Positions 29,150 to 43,400 of a stretch of 64,000 nt of DNA are shown here, in pieces. A model generated the notes under the pieces. That model was not told the DNA's origin. It saw only the letters and a program-made list of their open reading frames with translations, and made no database searches. Position numbers and translations under genes: made by a program. The stretch is from Burhinus oedicnemus. Taxonomy: Eukaryota > Chordata > Aves > Charadriiformes > Burhinidae. Location of the stretch: the NCBI GenBank assembly GCA_008921705.1, contig VFFE01007214.1, positions 50,101-114,100 on the forward strand, written 5' to 3'. The first letter of the stretch is position 1. Each line of letters starts with the position of its first letter.

Positions 29150-32100
29150 GACATTTAAATGAGAAGTCAGTGGTGGGAGAGGAGGAGTCCCGGCTCCTTG
29201 GAGAGCTTTTATCTTTTGCCCAACCCTCTGGAAGGCAGCTTTGGGGAGGGATTTTTTAATATTTTTTTCTTCTTTTTTTCTTTGCTTCCTTGCATTTTTG
29301 GTGATTCATTTTTCTGGGGTCACATGGGAGTAGGTGAGAAATTTGCCCCTGCCCTGAGAGACCAAGGTGGGAATCTTCCTGCTCCTAAAAGCCTTGGGCT
29401 TTCGGCAGCACAATCTCAGCCTGTACTGGGGGGATCCTCTGTTCCCTCTGCTCCACTCCACCCTGCCCAAAAACACTCAGACTCCACAAGGGGCATATTT
29501 TTCCCCCAGACAGCCTCATGCAGGTGATGCACTGCCAGTGCCGCAGGCAATGCTCTAGCCCAAAGGCCGGCCACCAGACCCAGCCCTGCCATGCGGAGGG
29601 CGGCAGCATGCCGAGTGTCGGTTCAGAAACCCTTGAGGTTACGCTGTTCAAATGGGAGAGACAGCAGTGGAAAAACTCCCTGCATGCAGCAAGCTCCGCT
29701 GAGTTTCTCCAGCCACAAAACGAGTTACTTCCATTCCCCGAACAATTGAAATGGGCTCCCACCCCACCCTGTTGTCCCCAAAGCCTTCTCCCAAGGCGAG
29801 TGCCAGAATAGAAAGCGGATGGCCAGGATGAAACGCCAGAAAATTGTGTTGCAAACCAAGGGTTTCATCAGCAAGGAACAGCTGGAGCCAGACCCACAGA
29901 CGTGCCTCACCACTGTTCTGTCCGCACCCTTTGCCGGCCCAAAGCCCACCACACCAGGACCAGGAGGGTGCAGCCCATGGGGTGTGGGTGTGTGACAGAG
30001 CGGAGCACCCTGCACTGCGGTCCCAGATCCTGGGAGAAGCTGCCATCAGAGCCCGGCGACACTCGAACGCCATCGGTGCCCCCATCTCAGAGTCAAACAG
30101 CCTCTGAAGCCTGGGAGAGCAGCTGCACGCATGTCTGGGGATGCTCTGCACCGAGCAGGGCTGCACAGAGCTCCCCTACCTCACAAAGCCTCTTGTTGGG
30201 CATCCCCCAAATTAGGGCTCTACCAGGATCACGCTTAAGCAGAGCTTAACCTCTCTCCAGAGAGTGCTGTAGAGGCAAGGCACCACCGGCTCCCTATCCC
30301 TCTTCATCGTCCCAGCCATCGCCCAAACCTGGGAGTCCTGAATGGTCCCACGAGGGATGTGGGAGGTGCAAACCATCCCACCTCCCCTGACAGGCTTGGC
30401 CCCTCCTGCTGCTCCCTGTGGCCTCGGGGACGCCTGCCAGCGCCGGGGCTGGGAGCAGCTGCCTCGCCAGGACCCCACGCCATGTCTGCTGGCAGGAATG
30501 GGGTCTGGCATGCTGGGCCAGTCCGGCAGAGAGGTGGGCGCATTGGAAGGGGGGCTGGCACAGAGCCGAGTGCGGCTGCTGGCAGGGCGCTGCCTCCTGG
30601 CAGACTGGCACAGGGTAAGGCGGCACAAATGAAAATCAGAGCCGCCCCATTTCCCAGGGCCGCACACATGTGTCAAGTTAAGCGTGGCTTTGGGAGCTGG
30701 CAACACCGCCCCAAGCAGGGGCTGGATTTTGGGAAGTCTCCTGCCGATGCCAGCACCGGCTCTGCGAGGGTCTGGGCAGCCCATGTGACTGTTCCCGGGG
30801 AGGGAGGAAAAGTCCTGCCGGGGATGATGGGGTGACTGCTTTTTCCAAAGGGGACACAGCCACCTTTGAGCGCTTCCTTGGCCAAAAAGCCGGTCGGTGC
30901 GGATATCTCCAGACCAAAGGACACAGCCGTGGCTGTCCCCTCCAGAAGCAGGGGGATCTGGGGAATTCCAAGCAGGAGGTGGAGGAACCAAAGTCCCCAT
31001 CGACGAGCATGGAGGACATGCCAGGCAGTACTCAGCCCAGCACCATGGGCACAGGTTGCTTTTCAGCCACGTGCTGTTAATGAACGGTCTCCTGGTGAGG
31101 ACAGGGATGTTGATGGTCCTCAAGGATTTTCTCCAGCCTTGCGCTGGGGAGCCTGGCATGGCAGAAGATGGTGGAGCAGCTTGGGCAGTGCCTGGCGCTT
31201 TTCTCCCTCCTCAGGAGGACCTGCCCAGGGATCTGAGCTATGATGTGAATAAGGACAGGGGCCCATTGATGCCTGCTGTCCCCTTGGGCCCAGGACCTGC
31301 TCCATGTCCCAACGACAGTAGGAAGTGGTCTGCAAAATTGTTCCTAAGCACACACGCGCACATTCCTGTGCGCACAAGCAAGGGCGAGAGGATGAAATAA
31401 AAGAGACAAACAGCGAGACGTTTGCCTAATTCGCATGGGTCATAAATAAAACCATATGGCAGCTACGAACAAAATGATCCTTGGATTTCCACCAAAAAGG
31501 TTTGGCCATTCCTGGGTTAGAAAAGGTTGAGAAAACCATCTGTAGACAATACATTTGAAGCAAAGCTTCCATGCAGAGGACAGTGCGAAGAAGGCACCTA
31601 ATTAACGCCAGGGACAGGCTGGACCCTGCACACAGGGTAATGTTCCCACTCTTCCAAAACTGTAACTCATTCCTTATTATTTGCAGACACAAAGTCATGT
31701 TTCAGGGCTTGTTATGCCCTATTCATTTCAGTCTTTATTCCTGCCATCTGCAAGATCCCTTGAAACGCAGCGCGTATGCAGGCACTGGCCATGGCAAAGC
31801 TTGGAGGGACCCTATACATAATGCACAGACAACTGCAGCACTGCCCATCTCATGGGTGTCCCCAGCCCCGGCTCTGGCCGGCAGCGGGCAGCGCTGTGCC
31901 CATCCTCCTGCCTGCATCAACAGGGCCAGGTGAGCTGGCTGAGCCTGGCTGGCCAGCACACAGTTGTGGCCACACACATCCATGGGGATGGAGCTGGAGG
32001 CGAACAATGAGCACAGGGAGCCAGTCTCAGCTACGTGAGCAGCAGGGTCAGGATCAGCCCTTCGGGGTCAGTTATGAAGAGAATAGGGAAAATTGTTCTC

Positions 32101-35100
32101 ATAGCAACACCCCAGATCGCAGTTCCCCAGATCCCAGTTCAGGCTGGACACCGGCAACACCACCTTCCCCAGGATGGTGGGACAGGAAGGGACGGGGTCT
32201 CCATCCTCAGCTATTTCCGAGGCATCTTGGTGGTGAACCACCAGCGTCACTCACATCCCAGAGCCCTCTGTGTCCATGTACCCACATGCCTCCCCAGCGC
32301 TGCCAGCCCCATGGCCCCGAGGAACAAACAAGCTGGGGAGCGGCCAGCCGGGCAGGGCTGCCCCAGCTTTGGCCCTGGGCAGCAGGCAAGGTTGGCGACC
32401 TGCAGCCCAGGACCCTTCCCAGGCAGCCGGCAGTGAGCTGAGCATCCTACCCGGCATTTGGAGGACACATGGCAGCTGAGCTGGCAGGCTTTGAAAGGGC
32501 TCCAAAAAGCAGTCACTTAACTTTTGCCAGTACAAGCAAAAAGACAGGCTTTGAGACCGTGCTTCTGCACTGGAGCTGCTCAGGATGGGGCTATGCAGCA
32601 TGCAGCAGCTGCATCGCCCCTGCATGTGACAAACAGCCCTTTACCGCTGCCTGTCCTTCAGTGACAGTGGCTTTTTTTTTCTGCCGCCTCTCCCCAGTGC
32701 ACCCGAACCCCTTGCAAGGGGCTGAGCCACCTCCCCACAGCAGCAGGACCCCCAAACTTTCTCTGCAATCACCACTTTCCAGCAAGGTGGCTCCATATAT
32801 ATGGAGGGCATCAAACCCAAGCAACCATGAGCATGCAAACTATGGAAATGGTGCTCCGGGTATTTTCTGTAGGTCTTATGTCTACACGGAGGCAAAAGAG
32901 TAGCAGTGGTGCAGGAGACCTGGGACTCCCTGCTCCATCCGCCACGCTTGCCTTTGAGCTCAGCTAAGATCTCTGCATAGGGAATAAACAGAGCTCCTAA
33001 GACCAAGAGGAAGGAGGGAGGGTTCCTGTTTCATGCTTACTGCTGGAAAGCCCCTGGGCGCCCATGCCCATCCCAGCCTGCTCCCAGATCTGTGCTTCTT
33101 CAGCGATGGCACTTCCTGAAGAGCGTGGGGGTTTGCAGAGCATGGGCTCACAAGCAGAGAAGGGAGAAAGGGAAGGATTTTGCAAATGTCTGAGCCTTGC
33201 TCCAACAGAAGCAGCAGTTCACCAGGCTGCATAGGCAAACCTGAGGGCTCTGTGTGGGGAACTGTAAGCTTGGCCAAGCAAACCCCGTGCCAAGTGCCAC
33301 ATCTCTCTGAGCAGGCTGCCTTGGGGTAACGCCTGAGCCCCAGGGCTGGCTCTGGGCCGGGGACAGCTGCTCCCTATGCAGAGGAATCTCCCTTGGCAGC
33401 TCCGTGGGAAACCCTCTGCCTTTGCCTCCTAGCCCTTTGATCTGGGCAGTGACTGCACGCTCCAGCTCGCAGCAGGCAGATGGTGGTAAATGGCAGAAAA
33501 AGCCACGGCAGGGAAGCCCGGGGACTTGCCCCCACATGCCTGGGCCCATCAAGGATAGAAAAGGAGATGCATGAAGCTGCTTGGACCAGAAACAATCCCA
33601 CAGCTCCCCGGTTAGGGCCCAACCAGCACCTTCTCTCCCAGCTGAAGCCCACCTCGGACCACCCGAGGCAGTAGGAAATGGTGTGGGCATCACAAGCTCC
33701 TCTGCCCCCAGCACAGGCAGCAAATCCCCTGCCTGCACTCAGGGCTGGGGCCAGGTCCTCCCCCCTGCCAGGCTGTGCTGCCCAGAGGATGGGCAGGCTG
33801 AGTGCCCTGCAGCGAGGAACAGCACCGCTTTGCTCTGCAGCTGTAAGAAAACCTCTTGCCCCATGACAAGAATCACCGGCCAATTTTATTGCTCACCCAT
33901 ATGACAATGTAGAGCTTTTATTATTATATTAGCGATGACTCCAGCTCTGCAGGACCTGGCAGGACCAGGAGGGTGGCGGGCAGCAGAGCGGGCAGCACGT
34001 GAGGTGGGCTCCCAGGGTGCCAAGGTGGGAGCACAAGCAGCCATGCTCGCTCTGCCCACCCGCCGGCAGCCAAGTGCAGCTCCATCTCCTCTGACATCCG
34101 GGGAGGGAAGGGAACAAAGGCAGAGAACAATTGCTATTGTTTTCCAAGACTTTCTTCAGGCCAGTTTCTCCAGCGCGGTGCTGCTGCCCAGCCACTCCGG
34201 CTGTGGCACTGCGGCCCTGCTGCGCTTGGAGCTGTGCAGATGCCGGTGGGGACACAGCCCCTGTCCCCAGCCGCCTGCCACCCAACCATCAGAGCCCAGT
34301 CCCCGCTAGCACGGAGAGAGATGGAGCTGCCATGGTTACCCCACATGCCACAGCTTCATTCCACTCTGCACTCCCCCTGCACCCAGCACCATCAGGCATC
34401 CCAGAGATGCTCAGGCACATGGACATCCATCTTCCCAAAACCCACCAAGGCGTGATCCCCATGGCAGGGAAGGGGCGATCCCAGCCCATGTCTCAAAGTG
34501 GTAGGGAAGGAAAAGAACAGAGCAGGCTGTCTCAGGATACCTGGCTCTCCCTCCCCTTCACCGGTCCCGTGCAGTCCATGGGATGAGAGCCAGGAGGGGA
34601 CAAGCGAGGGTGGCAGCAGGGGCTGTTGTGGGAGGGGGACACAGGGTACTGCTGCCTGGGTGCTCAGTGTGTGGCATCACCCTGGGCTGATTGGTCTGCA
34701 GGGGGAGCAGAAGGGTGTCTACAGAAGAAGGAGTTATTTAACACATGAGAAGGAATTCAACCTAACACGAGTCTTGTTTGATAGGTATTTTCTGTAATCA
34801 GTAAAATAAATCAGATGCCCCCTGGTTACTGACTGGGTGTTAAAAGGACAGATTCTGAAGAGCATCAAATGCTAAAAGTGAGGCTGCATGGGGACAGTTT
34901 GGACAAGTGGCTTCAGCAACAATACTGATGTTTTCATTAACCAAGTTTCACACAGAGCCCTAAGACATTAATAAGGCCCTCAAACACAAGCACTCCCACC
35001 AAGGCCACACCTAGGCTCCAAGGTAGAAGATCTTGAGTCAAAGCAGGATCTGGCCAAGGACAAAACTCAGCCTTTAATTGCTGCTCCAGCCAAAGTGGAT

Positions 35101-37370
35101 TTGAAGACACCTGCCCTTCTGGCATCCCTCCTTCATTGCAAGAATGGCTGCCATTAACCAAGCTCAGAGGGATCAATGCGTTGACTGGACCAGCAGAGGA
35201 AGACAGGGATCCTGGCGAAGCAGCACACTGGGAGAGGAGCCCACGCGAACCTGTCACAGGCAGACTCAGCGAGGAAACCCCAATTCACCTAACAGCATCG
35301 TGCCAGCCCAAATTTTGGTTCAATTTGCCAAATTGTTTTGGTGTGGGAAAAACTGTTTTGGGGCAAAACTCTCAACCCATCTGTGGGCGGCGAGCCTCCC
35401 TGTGCTGGGCCCAGCACCCCAGCGCGTGGGTGCCCCCCACACCCCGGCATGTTGCATCCTGCATCTCTGCCGCTTTGAACCCACCTCCCGCATCACCCTG
35501 CAGCCCCCAGAGGGGGTGCGCTCACCTTCCCTCTGCAGCCCTGCAAGCCCTGTCCCAGGGCACTCACCCTCCTGGTCTCCCCTCCGGCCAGGGTGACAGC
35601 AGCACAGAGCCACAGCCTCTCCCCCCGCCATCCTGCCAGCCACACATGCCTGACTCCTGCCTGCGCCCCCACAGTTAAACGCATCAAAGTGCCCCCAGAG
35701 AGCCCTGCCCTGGCAAGCCGGGGCCGGCTGGTGCCCTATGCACGGAGGAAGGGGACTCAGCGCAGGACTTGGCTCATATCCCCCCACGCCCTTCAGGAAT
35801 GACATGACTAGACAGACCCGCTCGCAAATCACTCCCCGAGAACTCACGCACATGCTGCTAACACTGGCAGCTACCCTGTAATAACCCACCATCCGTATCA
35901 TTACCATTAATTATATATTAACATACCCCATAATCTTAACTGCTGCTAAGTCGCATCTCGGGGGATGTGAGCCGCTTTCAAAAGCCACCTGGCTGGTTCT
36001 CCTCTGGGTGTTACACCACCCACTCCAGGAGAGGGGCTGGTGACCGAGGCAGGACTAGGATCCAGCAGGCGGCTGCAAAGATTTGGGCTCAGATGGGCAG
36101 ATTACCAGGGCTGGAGTCACGGGGAAGGCACTGATCTCCCAGCCGCCCTGTGTTCCTCGGGGACCACGAGAGCACCGAGCACATAATTCAGGACCACCAA
36201 GCCTTAAGTGCCTTCAGCAGTTCTGTCCGCAGCACCAGGGAAGCCTTGCACAGCCATAGCTGCCTGCATGACACCAATGGTGCTTTTGGTGCACCTGGGA
36301 CCCAGCTGCATGAGAGGTGACACTGGGAGCCCTTGCAGGGGCTGATGCAGAGACTGGGCCACCTCACTGTTCAGGCAGCACATGAGGAGGGCAGCTCACC
36401 CCAACCAGACCCTCAGGTGCTTGAGGAATTCTCCAGATTCTTGCACCTTCCCCTTCCCTCTGCCACCCCCAACCACCCCACCAGCTGGCAGCAAGACCCT
36501 CAGCATCCCTCACTTCACATTCCTCCCAGTCCCTGAGCTTGCTGAAGGACAGAGTGATTTTCTTCTTCCACCAAGTCAGTGAAATTTGGGAGAGAAGCAA
36601 CATGGGGCAGGTAACCAGTGCCACTTCTCAGCCAGGCAGCATGGGGTCCTCCCATGCTCATAACTCCATGCCCTGCCACTGCCCTGGCTCACCAGGGTTT
36701 AGCCAGCACGTACAGCTCTCGCCCCATGGGGCAGGGGAGGCTGCCGCTTCGAGCCCCTTCCTGGAGCTACCTCCCAACAGCTGCACTGATCCCACACCCG
36801 AGACAATCCCAGTATCAGCAGCACAGCTGGCACTGGGGACAGACATTTTGGGTCTGTGCTGACAGAGGGGTGTTTCTCCTTTCAATTCTCATAGTGGGGA
36901 GAACATACACAGCATCTTCACCGAGACCCAACTTCAGGAGGAAAGCAAGGATCTTCCAGAGATGCAAAGCTTTCACCATTTCATCTCTAAAGCAGCACAC
37001 CACCTTCCAGTCACAATATAGCTCCAGCCAAAAAAAAAGCTGGAAAGAAGCCTGGGGCTGGCTCTGCCCCGAGGCTGCAGCCGTTTCATGTGGCTCCAAC
37101 ACCTCTCGCCTGGCAGCTCGCACTTTCAAAGAACCGCTTGCATGCACACAGGCACACAAAACACAATTAATGAATGTCTTGCATCCCACTGTGTGTGTTC
37201 TGACACAGCCCGGTTTGCCAAGAAGAAAAAAAAAAGTGTGTGTGTGTGTATGTATGTATATACAAAGGCTTTAAAGAGGACATTGCTTGCATTTTTACAG
37301 CTTTGTTGAAGGGGTTTGTTTTGGTTTTTTTTTTAATATAAAAGCCCAAAGCAAATATAATCCAGAGAAA
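29150..37370. other. Intergenic region between TSPEAR and UBE2G2, no gene recognised
   Basis: About 8.2 kb upstream of TSPEAR and downstream of UBE2G2. It is GC-rich, and the many open frames (for example a 315-codon one on the minus strand at 30212-31159) look like chance frames without conserved motifs, repeats or splice-supported extensions. I see no CR1, tRNA or rRNA. TSPEAR promoter elements should lie just right of 28861, but I cannot point to a convincing one. Confidence 0.6.
37236..37262. repeat. (GT)n / (TATG)n microsatellite
   Basis: A GT run passing into TATG and TATA units, preceded by a short A-rich stretch. It lies just beyond the likely UBE2G2 3' end. Confidence 0.9.
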
Positions 37371-37380
37371 GGTTTGGTGG

Positions 37381-40300
37381 TTTATTTTTTTTTTTTTTTA
37401 AAGAAATCTTTAATATTTTACTTGCATGCGTAACACCTGTAGAGCTCCAACACTCCCCAAGGAACATGTTTTACAGTAACTGTTTCAGACTGAAAAAAGG
37501 CAACTGCTTAGAAAAACATTGCTACTGGCTAGTATTACACACGCTGCCAATGTGAGTATTCTTTCACGAAGGGAGAGGATTAAGCCTTTCAGGAAAATCT
37601 ATCACGGGATCGACACAGCAGCTTTATGAGCTGTAACTCTCATGTGTTCCCCAGTTGTATAAAGCTGCCTGCGCGCTGAAACCCTCTTAGGGCAAGCCAG
37701 GAATGGCACGAGCCCACCCACCTCCGCACAGGGATGGAGCTGGGCGAGAGGAACCCTCATGTTGTGTACAAAGATTCAGTTTATTACAGAATAACAATGA
37801 AGGAGTTTCATTTCTTTCCCTGTAAAACAAACAGGGAATCTAACATGCTGACTGCGGTGCCGCATTTATACCTTTCAATGAACATGAACACTCACCGCTG
37901 GTTTCAGCGGCACAGACAGAGCTGTGCCATCATCAGGATGGTTCTTCTCACATCAACAAGGCAAGTTTCAGTCCTCTGAGTTGGCCTTCTGCTTACATTT
38001 TGTCACCCACAAGACCGCCTGGTATATATGTTCGCTGGGTGGCTTAAAACACCTGAGTTAGCAAGCCCACTGCATGACAGTCACTTAAAAAGAAATTATT
38101 TTATTTCTAATCAACAGAGATTTGGGGACTATGGAAATTCTCAGTAGTAATTGGACCACTAATTGTCCTTCTCAAATCCAAGAGCTAACATCAGCAGATT
38201 TTGAATGATACATTAAAACTCATGATTCACCTGTTGCCATAACAAGACCTTTGTAAGAAGCAAACTGCATCGCATCTGTCAGCTGCCAGATTTTCATGGT
38301 TTTCTTTGAATTACTGAGTTATTGCCATCATTAGAGACAAGATACTTGCCTGGAAAGACCAAGCAACTGTGTCAACTCTTCCACTCGTCTAAAGCATCCC
38401 ATGTTTTAACTGCACTAGAATAAACCATTCCACTTCTCTGGACCAAGTCAGAATTGGACTCTCTTGACCAGTTGGTTACCCATTAAAAAACACCCACTGC
38501 AACACATTTGCATACATCTATGAAAGGAGAAAATATAATCACTTTATTTTCAGTATACAGACTAAATCCCACCATAAAATAATGAGTGAACACACATGAA
38601 TAAAATATTCTGCACTTAAAAAGCGCCATTTTTGCCATGTCTGCCAAATCCATCGTTTGTCACGTGGCGCGCGCAGCTCTCCAGTGTTGTTTCCATGAGC
38701 AGCTGCAGTACTCCCAGGAGCAATGCTCCATCTACTACAATTGAAAAAACATTCTCACTTTGCATCTAAGTGCTACATTTTCCTGCATGCCTTGAAATAC
38801 TAGTTAGGTACAACAACACTATTTCATCATCTCTGTCCCCAAACTATGTCAGCTCCCCCTCCCACCCTTACACCAAAGCAAGAATTACTTCCACAAGGAG
38901 GTAAAATCAGCAAGTTCTAGCAATACAAACTCTGCAGAGCTGCAGAATGATGGCATACTGTGATCTGCAGTACGTGAATATGCAGCATGGACAGCAAGAC
39001 ATAAATACTGACGAGTTGCACACAATCACCTCTGTAAAGCTTTCTCCACAGTGCGACTCCTTCCATGTCACACGCTTTTCATAGGAAAAAAAAAAAAAAA
39101 GCCCTTCTCAAATTTAGTCCATTTAAAGCTGCCAACAAAATTTGATTCCATGTGCTATCAATGGGCATGTTATTGCTTGTAGTAAATTGGAGAACATTCA
39201 GACCTACACATGAGATTCGCTTGCAAAGCACAAAGGTCACCAGCAGCCCCTAAGCAGTTTTACAAACTGATCACTGCAGCTGGTATTTCCTGCACCCTCC
39301 ACAACAGCAGTCAGCTACGATACTCCGCAGTTCTAAACATGCGTCGTACCATCCTCTAGAAAACATGTTCAGTGTCTTCTCTGACTCATATTTAAATACA
39401 CAAGAGCAGCCAGCATAAAAAAATGTTAATTTTACAAAATCCATCACATTCATCTTCACTCGTTCACCTGAAAAATGGGTGACCAAAGGCCAGCAGTGCC
39501 TAATCCTCTGAACACCAAGAGAAGCTGACATTATTGCAGAGATATTTCACATGTGTCTGTGGAGCAGACACATTCTCACTGGATTTTCAAGCTGCCAATG
39601 ACCTACCTCACCCACGGTGAACCTGACCAAAGTGTTTAAGAATCCAGCCTTTACATCTTGCACCTCTAATTGAACATAAAGTTACAACTGAGTGTCTTTA
39701 AGGAGTAATAAAGCAGCTCTTGGGATTTCTTCCAAGCAAACACTGACTCAAAGACTCAATACAAACTCAGTGTTACAGAGGAACACCAGCCCATTCTAGA
39801 CCTCCAGCCAGTCACTGACGACAACGCCCTCTTAAAGTTACATGCTGCACAACCGCTTTCTTTGCTAAAGCATCCTGACTATAACCTTGTTTTACAGCCT
39901 CTCCTGCTAGTGATACTGTTTGAATCAGTTCTGACTGCAAATGCTGTCCTTAACTTCATGAATATCATAAAATTGATAGATTATTTTCTGTCTACTGGTG
40001 CTCCAGATGCAATGCTACCTATAAAAACATACAACTAATTCTTCCAGCAGGTGATCCAAACTAGCTCTGTTCTCAAACAGCAGATTGGCAACGGCAGGCT
40101 GCAGACTGCAGACTGCAAAGTCTCCAAGCTTTCCATACCATGAAGTGAGGTAGCAACAAGCAGCCTTTGAAACAGCATTGTCTCTGTATTTTTCCCCTAC
40201 TATTAAATCCCTTTTCCACACAATTTAGTGAGTGAACTAGAGGCTTCTCTGGAGTGATGGAAGAAGAAAAGACATGGTAAATAAATAACAAATGATAAAA

Positions 40301-40407
40301 AGAACTCGGCCAATAGTTTTGCAAAGTTTTCCATTTTGGTACCAGCACTGAGCACTGCTCGTTTTCAGGTGGAGAGAAATACAAAACACTTCAGTCTCTT
40401 TTTGAGC
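37381..40407 (-). other. UBE2G2: UBE2G2 3' UTR with alternative poly(A) signals
   Basis: AT-rich non-coding sequence follows the UBE2G2 stop on the minus strand. AATAAA on that strand (TTTATT on plus) occurs at 38543-38548, 38100-38105, 37780-37785 and 37381-37386. The last would give a 3' UTR of about 3 kb, a length typical for this gene. Which signals are used cannot be told from sequence alone. Confidence 0.5.
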
Positions 40408-43400
40408 TTAAAGTCCGAGTGACTTCTGCACAATCTGCTTGGCAATTTTGTTAAATTGTTCTCTGTCTTCCCGCCACATCTTGGAGGCATCTACATTGGC
40501 TCCACTCTCATCATTTGGCTCTGAAATGAGAAAGATGGCAAGATAGGTGGGCAGGCAGGTAATGGAGCAAGACTCTCTCACTTTTTCAATGAAGCCTCTG
40601 TACTGCTGCTTCCCTGTGGCTTTGGTACACTTCCCTGCTTGGGACTACAGAAACACCACAAAAGAAAATCCAATGAAAGCTGATGGATTCCCAAATGGTT
40701 CTGATTTAACTGATCACAAGAGAATATCACAGCAAGGTCAGGTTTAGGTAAGAAACAGGTGGCAGAGGAGAAAGACTTTCTTTTGCTTATGCTCTCAACA
40801 GCTGAGCCCCAGCATGCGCATGGAACAACACAATGCGGTACCACCAGTGTTGTCAAGGGTTTTTAAAACTGCATGCTGCTCCCTGCAAAATGTTTTTTCT
40901 GGTTCTGCAGCTTCACAGACACAAAGCCCTCCCGATCAGGCCACCCAAACAGGCTCTGTCACTCTTTGGGATGGCTTGTTCTATTAAAAAACAACAAAAT
41001 AAACCAAGAAAACTCATAGAATGCTTTCATTTCTGCAACATGTTTCATCCAAGGATTTCAGAGCATTTTGCAAAGTACATTAAGCCCCTGTGACTCCAAA
41101 CACTTAATTTTGTACAGAGGTAAGCTGAGGGATGGGATTTATCAGCTTTGTGGACAACAGTCACGGGATTACACAAGTCACTAAGACAGAACATACTCTA
41201 CCCATTTTGCTTCACACACTAGTCCAAATCCACCCCAGCCCAGTTCATGACAGACATCTTGGGCTCATGCCTTTCTTGACACAATGCTGATGGTTTGCCC
41301 TTAAAAGCCAGCAGTGGGAACAGGAGATGTGCAGGTCACCCAGTTTGGTAAGCTTGGTCTTACACTATCTGCAGAGCCTGAGAGAAGCTGACCATTGATG
41401 TTTTAGATTAATTCCTCCAAAAGCCATGGGAAAACATGATGCACAGGCAGAGAACAAGAGAGATCAGGTGACTCCTACACTACCCAGTCTAGGTAAGGCT
41501 GCACCACAAACCAGGTTGTTGGAGGCCACAGGAAGCCCAGCCAGGTACTGTTTACCTGCACAGCTTCCCAACAGCAGGTTGCTATTCCGAAGCTAAAATG
41601 GTCACACATAAGAATCCGTTGCTTGCTCTTTGATCAACCTTGCTGCTCTAAACGTTCTAAAACCTTTTATCCTTCAAAACCAATTCTAAGGGACATAGCT
41701 CTACCCTTTTCAGGCAGTTCAGTGGCTCTGTCCACTATGTGGAAAAGGATCCATCTTTCAGGGAGCTGTGCATGACAGAGCTGATCCATAGCCTTTGCTG
41801 GATTTAGGGAAAGCCATTTAAAAGACTACACAGAAAGTTTTTCACCCCACCCGTTTTCTCAAGAAGCCTTCCTCTGAATCAGAGATGGCAGAATGGCGTA
41901 CGTTCCCAGGCTGGCAAATAACAGAAATGGAGGGTGCTGGCTTGTGACTCAAAGGCCATGGACTCCAGTTTACCACACTGGTTAGAGCTGGCTCGTAACT
42001 CTTCAGCTGCTAAAGCCAAATCTAACACAGGCTGTAATCCATAGCTCTAAGACCTGCAAAAGCCGAACAGACATCATAGCAAATTCACAGATGGAGCACA
42101 GGTTTTGTGCAGCAGCAGGGAACCAGCTGAGCCTCAGGACCCACCTGACCATCACTATCTGCTTCATTGCTGCTGACCTGGAAGGAAAGCAGCGAAGTTG
42201 CTTGCAAAGCTGGAAACACCTATTTAATAATTCAATCTTTTTTTCCCCCCCAATGATTTTCAGAGAACTGTTTTATTAATGAATAAATATTAGGGCTTTA
42301 AGAACTCTGGTTGCTGCCACGCAGTTTTAAATACCCTTTGCTCGCTTAACAAATCAAACAGCAAGAAGCAGTTCTAGCTAACTCAGTAACTGCTATCCGA
42401 GCTACTGCTAATAAAACAGCAGTCCTTACCTGCCAGCATGCTAACGACTGATAAGAGGATCTTTTCCACACTCTGCACAGGACTCCATCGCTCAGCGCTG
42501 CTCTCATATCCCATGGGATCATCCCCAGGAGCATGAAGAATAGAGATGCAAACTCTCCCATCTGGGTAAACTGCACAAGAAGTACACGGGATTGATGGTT
42601 ATTCAGTGGAAACACTTTGCCTCTCTGGTTCTTTAGTACAGGTGAATGTTTGGACTTGGCCTTCATATGACTGATGCCAAACCCAGTTTTAAACTTCGTC
42701 TTCCAAAGGCAAGAGGACACAAAATCTGAAAGACAAAAATCTAGCAAAAAATTTCCCTTAAGCAAACCTAACAAACTTGGGTCATCCTGCCCCAACAGAA
42801 GCCTGCTGGGAGCAGTCAGTATCATTCAGTAACAAGTGACAGGGTCCATGGAAAAAATAAAGAGATGCAGCCTGGTGGAACAAGGCAAGTATTTATGCAC
42901 AGACACAACTCCAAGTAGGTAACTAGTCCTACCCAAATCAAAGGGTTAACAGTCACACAGCACTGAATGCACCTTGGAGTCCTTCACTGGACTTAATTAA
43001 GCAAACTGGCTCTGCTGCAGCAAGAAGGGAAAAGTGGTATATGTTATAAACAATATAATTGATCTTATCTCGCACATTACTGAGGTGCAACCAGAAGAGT
43101 TCACGCTACTCTTTTTTTTTTTTTTCATATTGCTTAAAGCTCAGCTGCATAAAGTGCATGGAAAAAAGGTAACCTATCAATTAAGGACACAGCCTTCTTC
43201 CCCTCCCATCTTTAGTATAAACAAAGCATCTGCAATAGTACAAGTCATCTTCACAGACACTGGACTCCACTGACTTGATAATGAGGCGAAAGAAAGGTTG
43301 AAGAGGCAACACAAAGAGAATGGAGTTCAAAACACTGCTTTAGCAACATGGCCTAATTCAGCAGCCTCCAAATAACAACTGTAGCCCAGTACTTTCAGTG

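Noticed and set aside
30212..31159. 315-codon minus-strand open frame between TSPEAR and UBE2G2
   Set aside because: No recognisable domain, no splice partner, and many overlapping open frames occur in this GC-rich DNA.
34680..34830. Exon-like stretch followed by an AATAAA near 34804 on the plus strand
   Set aside because: The short frame has no known similarity and no supporting splice structure. A single AATAAA in AT-rich sequence is expected by chance.
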